From Anaerolineae bacterium (GTDB lineage Bacteria > Chloroflexota > Anaerolineae > Aggregatilineales > Phototrophicaceae), in NCBI GenBank assembly GCA_022843745.1, contig JALHNB010000021.1:1-64000 (forward strand): a stretch of DNA of 64,000 nucleotides, written 5' to 3'. The position numbers were made by a program, and so were the translations under genes. Below, in pieces: positions 50,322 through 58,859 of the stretch (the stretch's first letter is position 1; the number at the start of each line of letters is the position of its first letter). Under the pieces are notes generated by a model, which had not been told where the DNA came from, ran no database searches, and saw only the letters and a list, made by a program, of their open reading frames with translations.

Positions 50322-51777
50322 CGATATGACCTGGCGCTTCTTTTGATGGTTGCTCATCAACATGACCTGGCGCTTTTGCGGATGGGTCATCGCCTTTGCC
50401 CCGGCGCATTTTCAAGAATTCGACACCGATCAAAGGCGCATCCCCCGCGCTCATGATGACGATTACGGCAGGCGACTGAACATCCGCCAGCAAAGCGCGT
50501 GTGGCATCCCGCAGCCCTGGCGTATAGCGCACATCGGTATGATTCATCGCCTTAACCACCTCGTCGGCGGAAACGCCTGGAATCGGCTCCTCACGTGCCG
50601 CATAAATGTCTGTAATCAGCACATGATCGGCAAAGTCAAACGAGGTTAGATAGGAATCCATCAGTGCCTGGGTGCGACTGTAGGTGTGAGGCTGCCAGAC
50701 TGCCCAGATCGCATGATTGGGATAACGCTGGCGTGTCGCTTCCAATGTCACGCGGATCGCCGTCGGGTGATGGGCATAATCGTCAATCACCGTTACGCCG
50801 CCGACCTCGCCACGCAGGTCGAAGCGCCGCCCCGCGCCTTGAAAACTTGCCAATGCCTGCGCCGCCACTTCAAAAGGAACGCCCTGTGTTTCGGTGGCGA
50901 TCAGTGCTGCCAGCGCATTCTGAACATTGTATCTGCCGGGAACCAGCAGCCGAAATTCACCCAGCGATTGGCCGTTGTTTATCACTTCGAACTCGGTTTG
51001 TCCCTTACCGTTTTCATGCACATTCGCAGCACGCCAGGTCGCCATTGGGCTGTCGATGCCGTACATCGTCACGGGCAGGCCGCTTACCAGTCGATTTTGC
51101 CCCAAGATCGCCGTCGTTTGATCGTCCGCGCAGGTGATGAGTAGGCCGTTTTGCGGCAAAAGTCCGATAAATTTTGAAAAGGATTGGGTCATCTCGCTCG
51201 GCGTGGCGAAAAAATCAGGGTGGTCAAATTCGACATTGGTCACGATGGCGGTTTGGGGTCGCAGGCCGTGAAACATATTGTCGTATTCGTCGGCCTCAAT
51301 CACAAACGCTTTGCCGCTGCCCACGCCCGCGTTGCGCCCCGTATTGCGCAGAATCCCGCCGATAATATAGGTGGGGCTTTGTCCGGCTTCCATCAGAATA
51401 TGCGTGACCATCGAGCTGGTGGTTGTTTTGCCATGTGTCCCGGCGACAGCAATGGTGGTGTATCCACTCATAATCGCGGCCATCACGTCGGAGCGTTTAT
51501 AGACTGGAATTCCCAGCGCCCGTGCCATTGCCAGTTCCACGTGGTCAGAAGCCACCGCCGACGATGCGATGACCATCTCTGCACCCATCACATTCTGGGG
51601 ATCATGGCCTTTGTAGATGACTGCGCCTTCTTTTTCAAGTGCATCGGTTAAGGCGTTAGCGCTGCGGTCAGAGCCGGAAACATAATAACCTTGTTCGAGC
51701 AATACACGGGCGATTGCCGACAGGCCAAAGCCACCGATACCCACGAGATGAACGTGCTGGCCTGGAACAAAACGCAT
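50293..51777 (-). CDS. murC: UDP-N-acetylmuramate--L-alanine ligase MurC
   Basis: 494 residues, a little longer than usual (about 460-490). It has HLVGIGGFGLSAIARVL at the start, the ATP loop GTHGKTTTSSM, IEADEYDNMF and VIDDYAHHPTAIRVTL. The C-terminal extra part holds a duplicated 12-residue unit ([20 protein letters not shown]) that is disordered-looking; it lies in the overlap with murB and stems from a 36-bp DNA duplication. It adds L-Ala to UDP-MurNAc. Confidence 0.97.
   Translation of the reverse strand: MRFVPGQHVHLVGIGGFGLSAIARVLLEQGYYVSGSDRSANALTDALEKEGAVIYKGHDPQNVMGAEMVIASSAVASDHVELAMARALGIPVYKRSDVMAAIMSGYTTIAVAGTHGKTTTSSMVTHILMEAGQSPTYIIGGILRNTGRNAGVGSGKAFVIEADEYDNMFHGLRPQTAIVTNVEFDHPDFFATPSEMTQSFSKFIGLLPQNGLLITCADDQTTAILGQNRLVSGLPVTMYGIDSPMATWRAANVHENGKGQTEFEVINNGQSLGEFRLLVPGRYNVQNALAALIATETQGVPFEVAAQALASFQGAGRRFDLRGEVGGVTVIDDYAHHPTAIRVTLEATRQRYPNHAIWAVWQPHTYSRTQALMDSYLTSFDFADHVLITDIYAAREEPIPGVSADEVVKAMNHTDVRYTPGLRDATRALLADVQSPAVIVIMSAGDAPLIGVEFLKMRRGKGDDPSAKAPGHVDEQPSKEAPGHIDAPTTNPAG
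50317..50385. repeat. 36-bp tandem duplication across the murC/murB overlap
   Basis: ATGACCTGGCGCTT occurs at 50326 and 50362, with surrounding bases also alike. In the murC frame each unit encodes APGHxD plus six residues; in the murB frame each unit encodes KRQV followed by an ATG. The duplication therefore doubles both a murC tail unit and a candidate murB start. Confidence 0.75.
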
Positions 51778-51787
51778 GATGCGCCTC

Positions 51788-52321
51788 TCAGATCACAATC
51801 AGGACGAACAAAAACAGGACAATAACCGCAATCGCCAGCACATCACCGTTGCCATTGACTCCGCCGCCCAGGATAACCAGCGGCAGCAGTTCACGCGCCT
51901 GATCGCTGGGTGAGCCGGGGGCAGGCGCGATCACAAACGGTGAAAGCGGATATTCGTTGATGTCCATAAAATACCAGATCGACCCCCAGATCAGATAGCC
52001 ATTCAGGAAGCCAACAATTGCCCCCAGAATACCTTCTTGCAGTCTATCACGTCCGCTGGGGTTATCGGTGCGCCCTAACCGCCGGGTCTGGTAAGCAAAA
52101 AATACAATCGCAATGAAAATCGCGGATTGCACGATGAACACCTGGTCACGAGCCACGCCGCGCAGCAAAACGCCGCGCAGAATGCCATCGAATTGGAACA
52201 AGGCGAACAGGCCTAATATGATCCCGGCAGTAGAGATCAACTCTTTATTCCAGCCGCGTAAATAACCGATGATGGCAAAGAAAAGCGCCATAACCACCAG
52301 GACAGCCGACAACTGGATCAA
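51788..52321 (-). CDS. CvpA-like membrane protein between murC and murG
   Basis: 177 residues with a TTG start at 52321: GGAGGGG lies ideally upstream, and TTGA overlaps the stop of murG. Four membrane helices (first near LSAVLVVMALFFAIIGYL) and the CvpA-like RGWNKELISTAGIILGLFAL (22-41) suggest the CvpA family, known from colicin V production and envelope stress. An extended loop (YPLSPFVIAPAPGSP) and a C-terminal helix follow. The location inside the peptidoglycan operon links it to the envelope. Role unknown. Confidence 0.7.
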   Translation of the reverse strand: MIQLSAVLVVMALFFAIIGYLRGWNKELISTAGIILGLFALFQFDGILRGVLLRGVARDQVFIVQSAIFIAIVFFAYQTRRLGRTDNPSGRDRLQEGILGAIVGFLNGYLIWGSIWYFMDINEYPLSPFVIAPAPGSPSDQARELLPLVILGGGVNGNGDVLAIAVIVLFLFVLIVI

Positions 52322-53430
52322 GATACCCCTCCGGCGAGACGCACCAATTCCTGAGCCACATTTTTCGCGCCATCAGGTCGTGCCAGCGCTGCCGCCTGCT
52401 TTTTCATGTGTGATAATCGCCCTGAATCTGCCAGGAGTGCCTGGATCGTTGTGAGTAGATCGGTTTTCATGTGTTCATCTTGCATGGTTATCGCCGCGCC
52501 GCGCTCCGTCAGATAATCCGCGTTGACCTTTTGGTAGCGCCATGCGTGTGGATAGGGTACGAGAATTGATGGCAGCCCAAACAGTGGAAATTCGGCCAGC
52601 GTGCTTGCTCCTGCCCGGCTAATCACGAGGTCTGCCGCTGCCAGTGCCAGCCCCATATCATGATGGAGATACGGATAAGCATGATAATGACGATTATCCG
52701 CCAACTTTGCCCGCTGTGCCTCGACTTCCGGCCAATCGAGCGTCCCGCTGATGTGGATAATCTGCAAACCTTCAGCCAATAAATCTGGCAAAATATCTAT
52801 AATTGCCCGGTTAATGCTGCGTGCCCCCCGGCTGCCGCCGAAAACCAGCAGCGTTTTGCAGTTTGCATCGAGCTTGAAATGGCTGATCGCTTCAGCTCTC
52901 GTTGCCGCCACCACTTCCTGCCGCAGTGGATACCCCGTCACAATTGTTTTTCCCGGCGGAAAATAAGCACTCGATTCGGGAAGGGTCAATGCCACGCGCC
53001 GCGCTAATCGCTGAAACAGGCGAATCGTTGAACCCGGCTCAATATCCGGCAGGAAAATCAAAATCGGTACGCGCCATATCCACGCCGCCAACGCGACTGG
53101 CAAGCCACTCCATCCTCCCGTTAATAACACCGAATCCGGCCTCTGCCATGCCATCAGGAGGAGTGCCTGTCCAGTGCCGAGCATCAGATTCGCGGTGCTG
53201 ATGAATTTTCGGATGAGGCTGACACCTGCAATCGGGCCGCCGCGCACGTCGATATATGAATCGAAGGCCACGCCCGATTCTTTGACCAGATCGCGTTCCA
53301 GCCCGGCGCTGCCCACGAAAATCAAGCTGATTTGTGGGTCGGTTGCCTCTGCCGCCGCCAATGCCGGGTACACATGCCCGCCTGTACCGCCACTGGCGAA
53401 CAAAATTCTCAACTTATTGTTTGGCTTCAT
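52318..53430 (-). CDS. murG: MurG, lipid II synthase
   Basis: 370 residues. The GT28 start FASGGTGGHVYPALAAAEA, the GSRGARSINRAI block (about 203) and RAGASTLAEFPLFGLPSILV (about 278) are complete. It adds GlcNAc to lipid I. Its stop overlaps the CvpA-like gene's start. Separated from ftsW by a broken HEPN/AbiU2-like gene and a 344-base gap. Confidence 0.97.
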   Translation of the reverse strand: MKPNNKLRILFASGGTGGHVYPALAAAEATDPQISLIFVGSAGLERDLVKESGVAFDSYIDVRGGPIAGVSLIRKFISTANLMLGTGQALLLMAWQRPDSVLLTGGWSGLPVALAAWIWRVPILIFLPDIEPGSTIRLFQRLARRVALTLPESSAYFPPGKTIVTGYPLRQEVVAATRAEAISHFKLDANCKTLLVFGGSRGARSINRAIIDILPDLLAEGLQIIHISGTLDWPEVEAQRAKLADNRHYHAYPYLHHDMGLALAAADLVISRAGASTLAEFPLFGLPSILVPYPHAWRYQKVNADYLTERGAAITMQDEHMKTDLLTTIQALLADSGRLSHMKKQAAALARPDGAKNVAQELVRLAGGVS

Positions 53431-53550
53431 ATAAAAACGCCAGTCTCCCTACAGAAACTATTTTAACAGGGGAGGCGGTTAAAGGAAAATAGGAGAGGTG
53501 TTTTGGGAGAACAAATGAACCCGCTCTATGTTGAGCTGGGTTCTTTATTT

Positions 53551-54339
53551 CTAGCGACGAAGTTTATCAAGTCCAAATCGTTCTCTATAATCGTTTATCA
53601 CATCTAAGTCCTTGTCTGACAAATCTTTAGGGATGCCAAACCAATCCACAAAATTAGGTGGCGGTTGTTTGATGAGATAATGCTCTTTGGCAATACCATC
53701 CAATACAAGGTCTATATCCGTTGTTCTACCATCTCGTCTATTCTCTGACAAATCCCAATACCACAGTGAATAGTATTGATTAAAGCTTAGTACGTTGAAA
53801 ATAGAGATCAGTGCATCTCTGACTTGTTTTATCTGCTTTAGATCAACCTGTATTTGCGGCGGATTTTGGGGAATACCTTGTGTATTCGGCAGGACGTGTA
53901 ATTAATAATCTAGGTGAGCTAGATATTTGTCACGTATCTTCTTAAACGGTTCGACAACTTGCTTGCTTAATCGCACATCAAAGTCGTTAAAGCCTTCGGC
54001 GACTTCTCGCGTAAGTGGCAAGTGTAGATATTCGCTTATCATCCGTTGTTTAAATCTTGGAAAAGAGACGACATCTTTATTTATGTCATTCGGATTACCC
54101 TTATCAATCGCAATCCGCGCAATTATTAACAAAATCTGTTCAACATATACGCGCTTCGTGTTTTGCCACAAAATTCGCTCCGTTGATGCGAGAAAAATAT
54201 CGGATTGGAAATCACTGAGCCTTTCCAAATAGAAGATGCTGGTATTCAGGAACAGCAATTGACCATACAACTGTTGATGTTCTTTTAGATAGGCATCTTC
54301 AAAGGGATGCTTGATATAGTTGTCCAGTTCTACTTCCAT
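53551..54339 (-). pseudogene. HEPN/AbiU2-like gene split by one in-frame stop codon
   Basis: A single reading frame runs from the ATG at 54339 to the stop at 53551, interrupted only by TAA at 53904-53902. The first part codes for 145 residues ending FKKIRDKYLAHLDY; the second, 50 + 66 codons, continues with no frame change (LHVLPNTQGIPQNPPQIQV ... FGLDKLRR). The RDKYLAH piece is an R-x5-H HEPN ribonuclease motif, with the helical surroundings of the AbiU2 family. One base change (for example AAA or CAA to TAA) would restore a 262-residue protein. The block is AT-rich and sits between murG and ftsW, where such a gene is foreign. It may be a dying defence gene, or still produce the N-terminal part. 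Confidence 0.7.
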
Positions 54340-54683
54340 TTTATCCCCACGATCAATATCTCCTGACCCATTATGACCCCATATTTGATTTTATCAAACC
54401 AACGGAAAAATTTGAATACCCCGCAGAATTTCACCTTAGCACGGCGTATCTCAGGGGACAGACCCGGCTCTTAAACTATGACCTATGAGTGTGCGAGATG
54501 AGAATGGGGAAGATTGCCCGTGTGACGAATGGGCGTAGATTGAGAACTGAACAACAACAGGCACACACCGATCACATCGAGAACCCGTTACTCAGGCTCC
54601 CGATGTACGGGGTAATTGGTCAAAAATTTGACGGCAAAGAACGAGGCAATTGTGGCGATTATGAAAGACGTTTACCGCCAATA
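54340..54683. other. Gap between the HEPN-like pseudogene and ftsW
   Basis: These 344 bases have no convincing gene. A 69-codon plus-strand frame from 54489 has no ribosome binding site or recognisable motif. A GGGGACAGACCCGG word near 54454 is of the kind seen at the edges of small repeats or old insertions, but no element boundary is clear. Confidence 0.4.
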
Positions 54684-56006
54684 TCACCGGGTGGTTGAAC
54701 GTGATCGCCTGTTCCGCCCGCTGCTCTCATAATTCGTAACGGCATTTCTCCGTTCTGGCGCATTATTCTGGCGTATCCGCACTCTGGCGACACTGAGCAG
54801 CAAACCTGTGCCAGCCATCAACACCACCAGTGACGAACCGCCAAAGCTGATAAATGGCAGCACCGCGCCCGTAGGTGGCACAACTGCCGTCATCACTGCG
54901 ATATTGAGCAAGGCCTTCGAGACGACCCAGACGGTCATCCCTGCGGCTAACAATGCGCCAAAGGGATCACCGGCGCGGCGCGAAATCTGAAAGCCGCGAA
55001 TAACGAACGCTACGTATAATAGCACGACCACCGTCGCCCCAATAACACCCAATTCCTCACCAATGACGGCGAAAATACTATCGGTGTGTGGTGCAGGCAG
55101 AAAGCCAAATTTTTGTCGTCCCTCACCCAGCCCAACCCCTGTCCAGCCGCCGTTCAGGAAAGCGATAACGGCCTGTTGCACCTGATAATGTGCTTGGGTC
55201 AGGTTATTCATGCCCGAAATAAACGAGCTGACGCGATCTTCGGCATAGCTGGGCAGAAGACCCAACTGCGCGACCACAAAACCGATGACTCCTGCCAGAA
55301 TACCCGCGACGGCGATCTGCTTTAAATCCGCCCCCGCCAGGAAAAACATGATGCCGGAAGTGATAAAAATAATCGCTGCGGTGCTGAGGTCGGGTTGCAG
55401 AATCACAAGACCACCGACAATACCGACAATCATCGCGAAGGGGATCAAACCATAAGTGATGCTGCGGATTTGGGTGCGTCGTGAACCCAGCCACGCGGCC
55501 ATATAAATGACGATCACCAGTTCGGCGGCCTCGCCCGGTTGGAACGAACCGTTGATAAGCGCCCGCCGCGCACCAAATGTGTCATCACCAAAGATCAACA
55601 CCGCGATCAACATACTGATGACGACCAGCAGCATCCAGATGGCAAATCGCTTCCAGATGCGGTAATCAATAAAAATCAGCAGCACCATAATCACGCCGCC
55701 GATAATCATGTTACGCACATGCTGGAAAAAGATCGTCAAATCACTGCCATAGGTCTGATAACTCCAGTCAAACGTTGTGCTGTAGACCATCATCAGGCCA
55801 ATCGCCATCAACCCGGTCACGACCACGATCAGATACGGGTCGAGCGTCGCGACGAAACGCCTCTGCCGTTCAGCAGGTCGCACTTCGGCTGTGGATGAAG
55901 GTGCAGATGTCCACACAGGCGGCGCGATGACCGTGTTCAGCGGCGCTTGAGCCTCCTGGATGTCAACGTCGATAAATGTAGGAGCGATAATAGGTTGATC
56001 TGCCAT
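54684..56006 (-). CDS. ftsW: FtsW, peptidoglycan glycosyltransferase of the divisome
   Basis: 440 residues. After a 50-residue cytoplasmic start, about ten membrane helices follow. The SEDS pieces are FDWSYQTYG-MIYS, QPDLSTAAIIFITSG (near 200) and GAVLPFISFGGSSLVVLMAGTG (near 380). FtsW polymerises lipid II with FtsI. An unusually long N-terminal tail (about 50 residues) is rich in Pro and Ala. Confidence 0.95.
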   Translation of the reverse strand: MADQPIIAPTFIDVDIQEAQAPLNTVIAPPVWTSAPSSTAEVRPAERQRRFVATLDPYLIVVVTGLMAIGLMMVYSTTFDWSYQTYGSDLTIFFQHVRNMIIGGVIMVLLIFIDYRIWKRFAIWMLLVVISMLIAVLIFGDDTFGARRALINGSFQPGEAAELVIVIYMAAWLGSRRTQIRSITYGLIPFAMIVGIVGGLVILQPDLSTAAIIFITSGIMFFLAGADLKQIAVAGILAGVIGFVVAQLGLLPSYAEDRVSSFISGMNNLTQAHYQVQQAVIAFLNGGWTGVGLGEGRQKFGFLPAPHTDSIFAVIGEELGVIGATVVVLLYVAFVIRGFQISRRAGDPFGALLAAGMTVWVVSKALLNIAVMTAVVPPTGAVLPFISFGGSSLVVLMAGTGLLLSVARVRIRQNNAPERRNAVTNYESSGRNRRSRSTTR

Positions 56007-56045
56007 AATTCTTATGCCTTATTCCGATAAGATTACATTGAGTAT

Positions 56046-56100
56046 GCAGGGGCGCACATCTGCACAACCCCATTGAGAATGCGGGAGCGCACGGCTGTAC
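56046..56100. repeat. Degenerate GGGGCGCAC repeats between ftsW and murD
   Basis: AGGGGCGCACATCTGCAC and GGGAGCGCACGGCTGTACG are two related, partly palindromic pieces in the 129-base gap. They belong loosely to the GTAGGGGCG family. Confidence 0.4.
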
Positions 56101-56135
56101 GACCACAAAATTATTTCGATAAACCACTATCCATA

Positions 56136-57506
56136 TTATAACCGCATGACCAGTTGGCGAAAGTGTTCCCCGCGCTCGACAAAATCGCGATACGCATCAT
56201 AGCTTGTCCCGCCGGGTGAGAGCAGCACGACATCACCGGCCTGCGCCACTTCATGCGCTGTTTCGACGGCCTCTGCCAGCGTTTCGACTCGGATTACCAT
56301 TTTATCGCTGCCGGATACCTTGCGTGTCGTCTCGACGATCAATTCCGCCGCGTGACCGAAGGCGATAATGTGCCGCGATTTTTGCAGCGCCAGCGCGATC
56401 ATTTCCTCCCAGGGCAGATTTTTGTCTTTGCCGCCCGCCAGCAAAATTAGCGGTTCGGTATAACTGTGCAGCGCGGCCATCACCCGTTCCGGCGCGGTGG
56501 CGATGCTGTCGTTGACATAGGTGACATCATTCAGAACTCGCACAGTTTCCAGCCGATGCTCGACACCTTTAAACGCCTGAATCACCGAGGTCATGACCTC
56601 ATGCCGCACACCGCTTGCGCCTGCAATCGCGCAGGCCGCCAGCACATTCAACACGTTATGATCGCCGCGCAGTTGAATCTCGTTCCGTTCGCAAACGATA
56701 TGCGGCAGGCCGTCCTTGCTGGAATGCCCGACGACGATGAGCCTCTGCCCCGCCATAAATGCGCCATCAGCTACCATTTCATTCGCGCTGAACCACGCCA
56801 CATCGCCAGGGACGGCATTTTCCAGCGATCGGCTGCCTGCGTCATCACGGTTGAGAATCGCCACGTCTTTTTCGCCCTGGTGCAGCAGAATTTGTGCCTT
56901 TGCGCGTGAATAGGATTCCATTGTTCCATGGCGATCAAGATGATTCGGCGTGATGTTTAAAACAGCGCTGATTTGTGGACTTTTGCTCATGATTTCGAGT
57001 TGGAAGCTGGAAAACTCCATGACCACACGGTCTTCGGGCTTAATATCGGCCAGCACGTCCAGCAGCACATAACCGATATTACCGCCTACCCACGTCTTAA
57101 AGCCTGCGCTTTCAACCATTTGCCCGACAAGTGTCGTCGTCGTGGTTTTGCCCGCGCTGCCTGTAATGCCGATCACCGGGGCGGTGCAGCGTTCGAGAAA
57201 AAGCTGCGCGTCGTTGGAGAGGGGAATGCCGCGCTGCACCGCCGCGAGTACGATTTCCAGATCAAGCGGGACACCGCCGGAAAGACACAGCAGATCAACG
57301 CCGTCCAGCAAGCTTTCAGGATGCCCGCCCAGGATAAACTCGACATCGGTAAAGGCTGCCAGGTCGCCGTTAAACTGGTCAACCGTGCCGCGATCACTGA
57401 CCACGACGCTGTCACAAACCGTCGGCAGCCAGCGTGCTAAAGCCCGCCCCTGTCTCGCGAATCCTAAAACTGCAACACGTTTCCCATTTAATGGGTCTTT
57501 CAGCAT
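56136..57506 (-). CDS. murD: UDP-N-acetylmuramoylalanine--D-glutamate ligase MurD
   Basis: 456 residues. The opening KRVAVLGFARQGRALARWL, the ATP loop GITGSAGKTTTTTLVG (about 114-129) and LNITPNHLDRHGTMESYSRA (about 181) are clear, and YVNDSIATAPERVMAAL and LLAGGKDKNLPW follow. It adds D-Glu. In transcription order it follows mraY and precedes ftsW. Confidence 0.97.
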   Translation of the reverse strand: MLKDPLNGKRVAVLGFARQGRALARWLPTVCDSVVVSDRGTVDQFNGDLAAFTDVEFILGGHPESLLDGVDLLCLSGGVPLDLEIVLAAVQRGIPLSNDAQLFLERCTAPVIGITGSAGKTTTTTLVGQMVESAGFKTWVGGNIGYVLLDVLADIKPEDRVVMEFSSFQLEIMSKSPQISAVLNITPNHLDRHGTMESYSRAKAQILLHQGEKDVAILNRDDAGSRSLENAVPGDVAWFSANEMVADGAFMAGQRLIVVGHSSKDGLPHIVCERNEIQLRGDHNVLNVLAACAIAGASGVRHEVMTSVIQAFKGVEHRLETVRVLNDVTYVNDSIATAPERVMAALHSYTEPLILLAGGKDKNLPWEEMIALALQKSRHIIAFGHAAELIVETTRKVSGSDKMVIRVETLAEAVETAHEVAQAGDVVLLSPGGTSYDAYRDFVERGEHFRQLVMRL

Positions 57507-57597
57507 AGATGATTACCGTCTTTTGAATTCAGAATAAAGTTCCTTTTGGATGTTGTTTTCTATCTTTTTTCAGAACCTCAAGCCGTCTTAATCAAGG

Positions 57598-57621
57598 GCG
57601 CAGCACGCTGCACCCCTACAA
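57598..57621. repeat. GGGCGCAGC palindromic repeat plus nearby short direct repeat
   Basis: GGGCGCAGCACGCTGCACCC with a trailing CTAC is a palindromic family member in the murD-mraY gap. Downstream, AGCTAAAAGCTAATG-like words are repeated (57671-57705). No gene is visible in this 203-base gap. Confidence 0.55.
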
Positions 57622-57709
57622 AATCTTGCCGACTTGTTTTGCTTAGATCGCCTCGGCTTCGTTCAACATGCCAGCTAAAAGCTAATGGCTAACCGCTAAA
57701 AGCTAATGA

Positions 57710-58732
57710 CTAAATCAACGCCAGCGCGATCCCAACCATCGCGCTCAAAAGTCCGACCAGCCAGAAACGCTGCACAATCTGCGTCTCGCTCCAGCCGACC
57801 AATTCGAAATGATGATGCAGCGGCGCTTGCCGGAAAATGCGGCGATCCACGCCATAATAGCGACGGCTGAATTTTGCCGATGCTATTTGCAGGATAACCG
57901 AAATCGTCTCCGCCACAGGCACAACCGCAATCACAGGCAGCAGCAGCCATTGACCTGTCATAATCGCTACTGTTGCCAACGCCGCGCCCAGCGCCAATGA
58001 ACCCGTATCGCCCATAAAAAGCTGTGCCGGATGAGCGTTGTACCACAGAAAGGCGAAACACGCGCCCACCAGGATGAAGCAAAACTGTGTCAGAAAAATT
58101 TGCTGTTGTAAAAACGCAACCACGCCATATGCCGCGAATGCGCTGGCTGTAATAATCCCGGCCAGACCGTCCATACCGTCGGTAAAATTGACCGCGTTTG
58201 AGAATGCCACGATGATAAACGCGGCGAGAGGGATAAAAATAATCGGGCTAACCGGGATAGCAATCGAAATCAGGGGTAAATTGATCTCGTTCGCGAATGA
58301 AAAACCGCCGCCATAGAGAGATATGATCGCCGCTGCAATGAGCGCTAATACCCATTGGCCTGCAAATTTGACACGCGGGGACAAGCCTTCTCCGCGCGGC
58401 CCGCGTGATTTCATGATGCCTTCCCAATCGTCAACTGCTCCCAGCAGCGCGAAACCCATCATCACGCCCAATGGCAGCAAAATACTCAGCCCGGTTACGG
58501 TGCGAACCACGTTGACAATATTCAGGCCGAGCGAGATGAGAAACACAGGCAGCACGATCATAATCCCACCCATCGTCGGCGTACCAACTTTTTTCTGATG
58601 TGCCTCGCTCAACTCGACACGAATCTGTTTGCCGATACGCAGACGGCGCAAAATCTCGATGAATGGCCCACCCCAGATTACACCCAGGATAAATGCAATC
58701 GCGCCAATTGTTAATGCAAACGGAAGCCCCAT
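57710..58732 (-). CDS. mraY: Phospho-N-acetylmuramoyl-pentapeptide transferase MraY
   Basis: 340 residues with about ten membrane helices. The Mg-binding GAVDDWEGIMKSRG (about 99-112), FTDGMDGLAGI (about 185) and the late PLHHHFELVGWSE (about 305) are complete. It makes lipid I. In typical clusters murE and murF lie between ftsI and mraY; here they are absent. Confidence 0.97.
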   Translation of the reverse strand: MGLPFALTIGAIAFILGVIWGGPFIEILRRLRIGKQIRVELSEAHQKKVGTPTMGGIMIVLPVFLISLGLNIVNVVRTVTGLSILLPLGVMMGFALLGAVDDWEGIMKSRGPRGEGLSPRVKFAGQWVLALIAAAIISLYGGGFSFANEINLPLISIAIPVSPIIFIPLAAFIIVAFSNAVNFTDGMDGLAGIITASAFAAYGVVAFLQQQIFLTQFCFILVGACFAFLWYNAHPAQLFMGDTGSLALGAALATVAIMTGQWLLLPVIAVVPVAETISVILQIASAKFSRRYYGVDRRIFRQAPLHHHFELVGWSETQIVQRFWLVGLLSAMVGIALALI

Positions 58733-58797
58733 AAAATCCCTATTCTCGCTGAGTAATGTTCTGTTTTCTCAATGGTTCGATTATTTAACGCTGCTTT

Positions 58798-58821
58798 GTA
58801 GGGCGATTCGCGAACCATCCC
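58798..58821. repeat. GTAGGGCG palindromic repeat
   Basis: GTAGGGCGATTCGCGAACCA plus TCCC is an imperfect member of the GTAGGGGCG palindromic family in the 127-base gap between ftsI and mraY. Confidence 0.5.
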
Positions 58822-58859
58822 GCTGGCAAGCTGAAATACTGACCGGCTGAAATGCTTTT

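Noticed and set aside
53521-53751. Independent 66-codon gene with a TTG start after murG
   Set aside because: Its frame continues upstream without a stop up to the TAA at 53904 and on into the HEPN-like gene, so it is better read as the tail of one broken gene.
54489-54698. 69-codon plus-strand ORF overlapping the end of ftsW
   Set aside because: No ribosome binding site, no motif, and it runs into the oppositely oriented ftsW gene.
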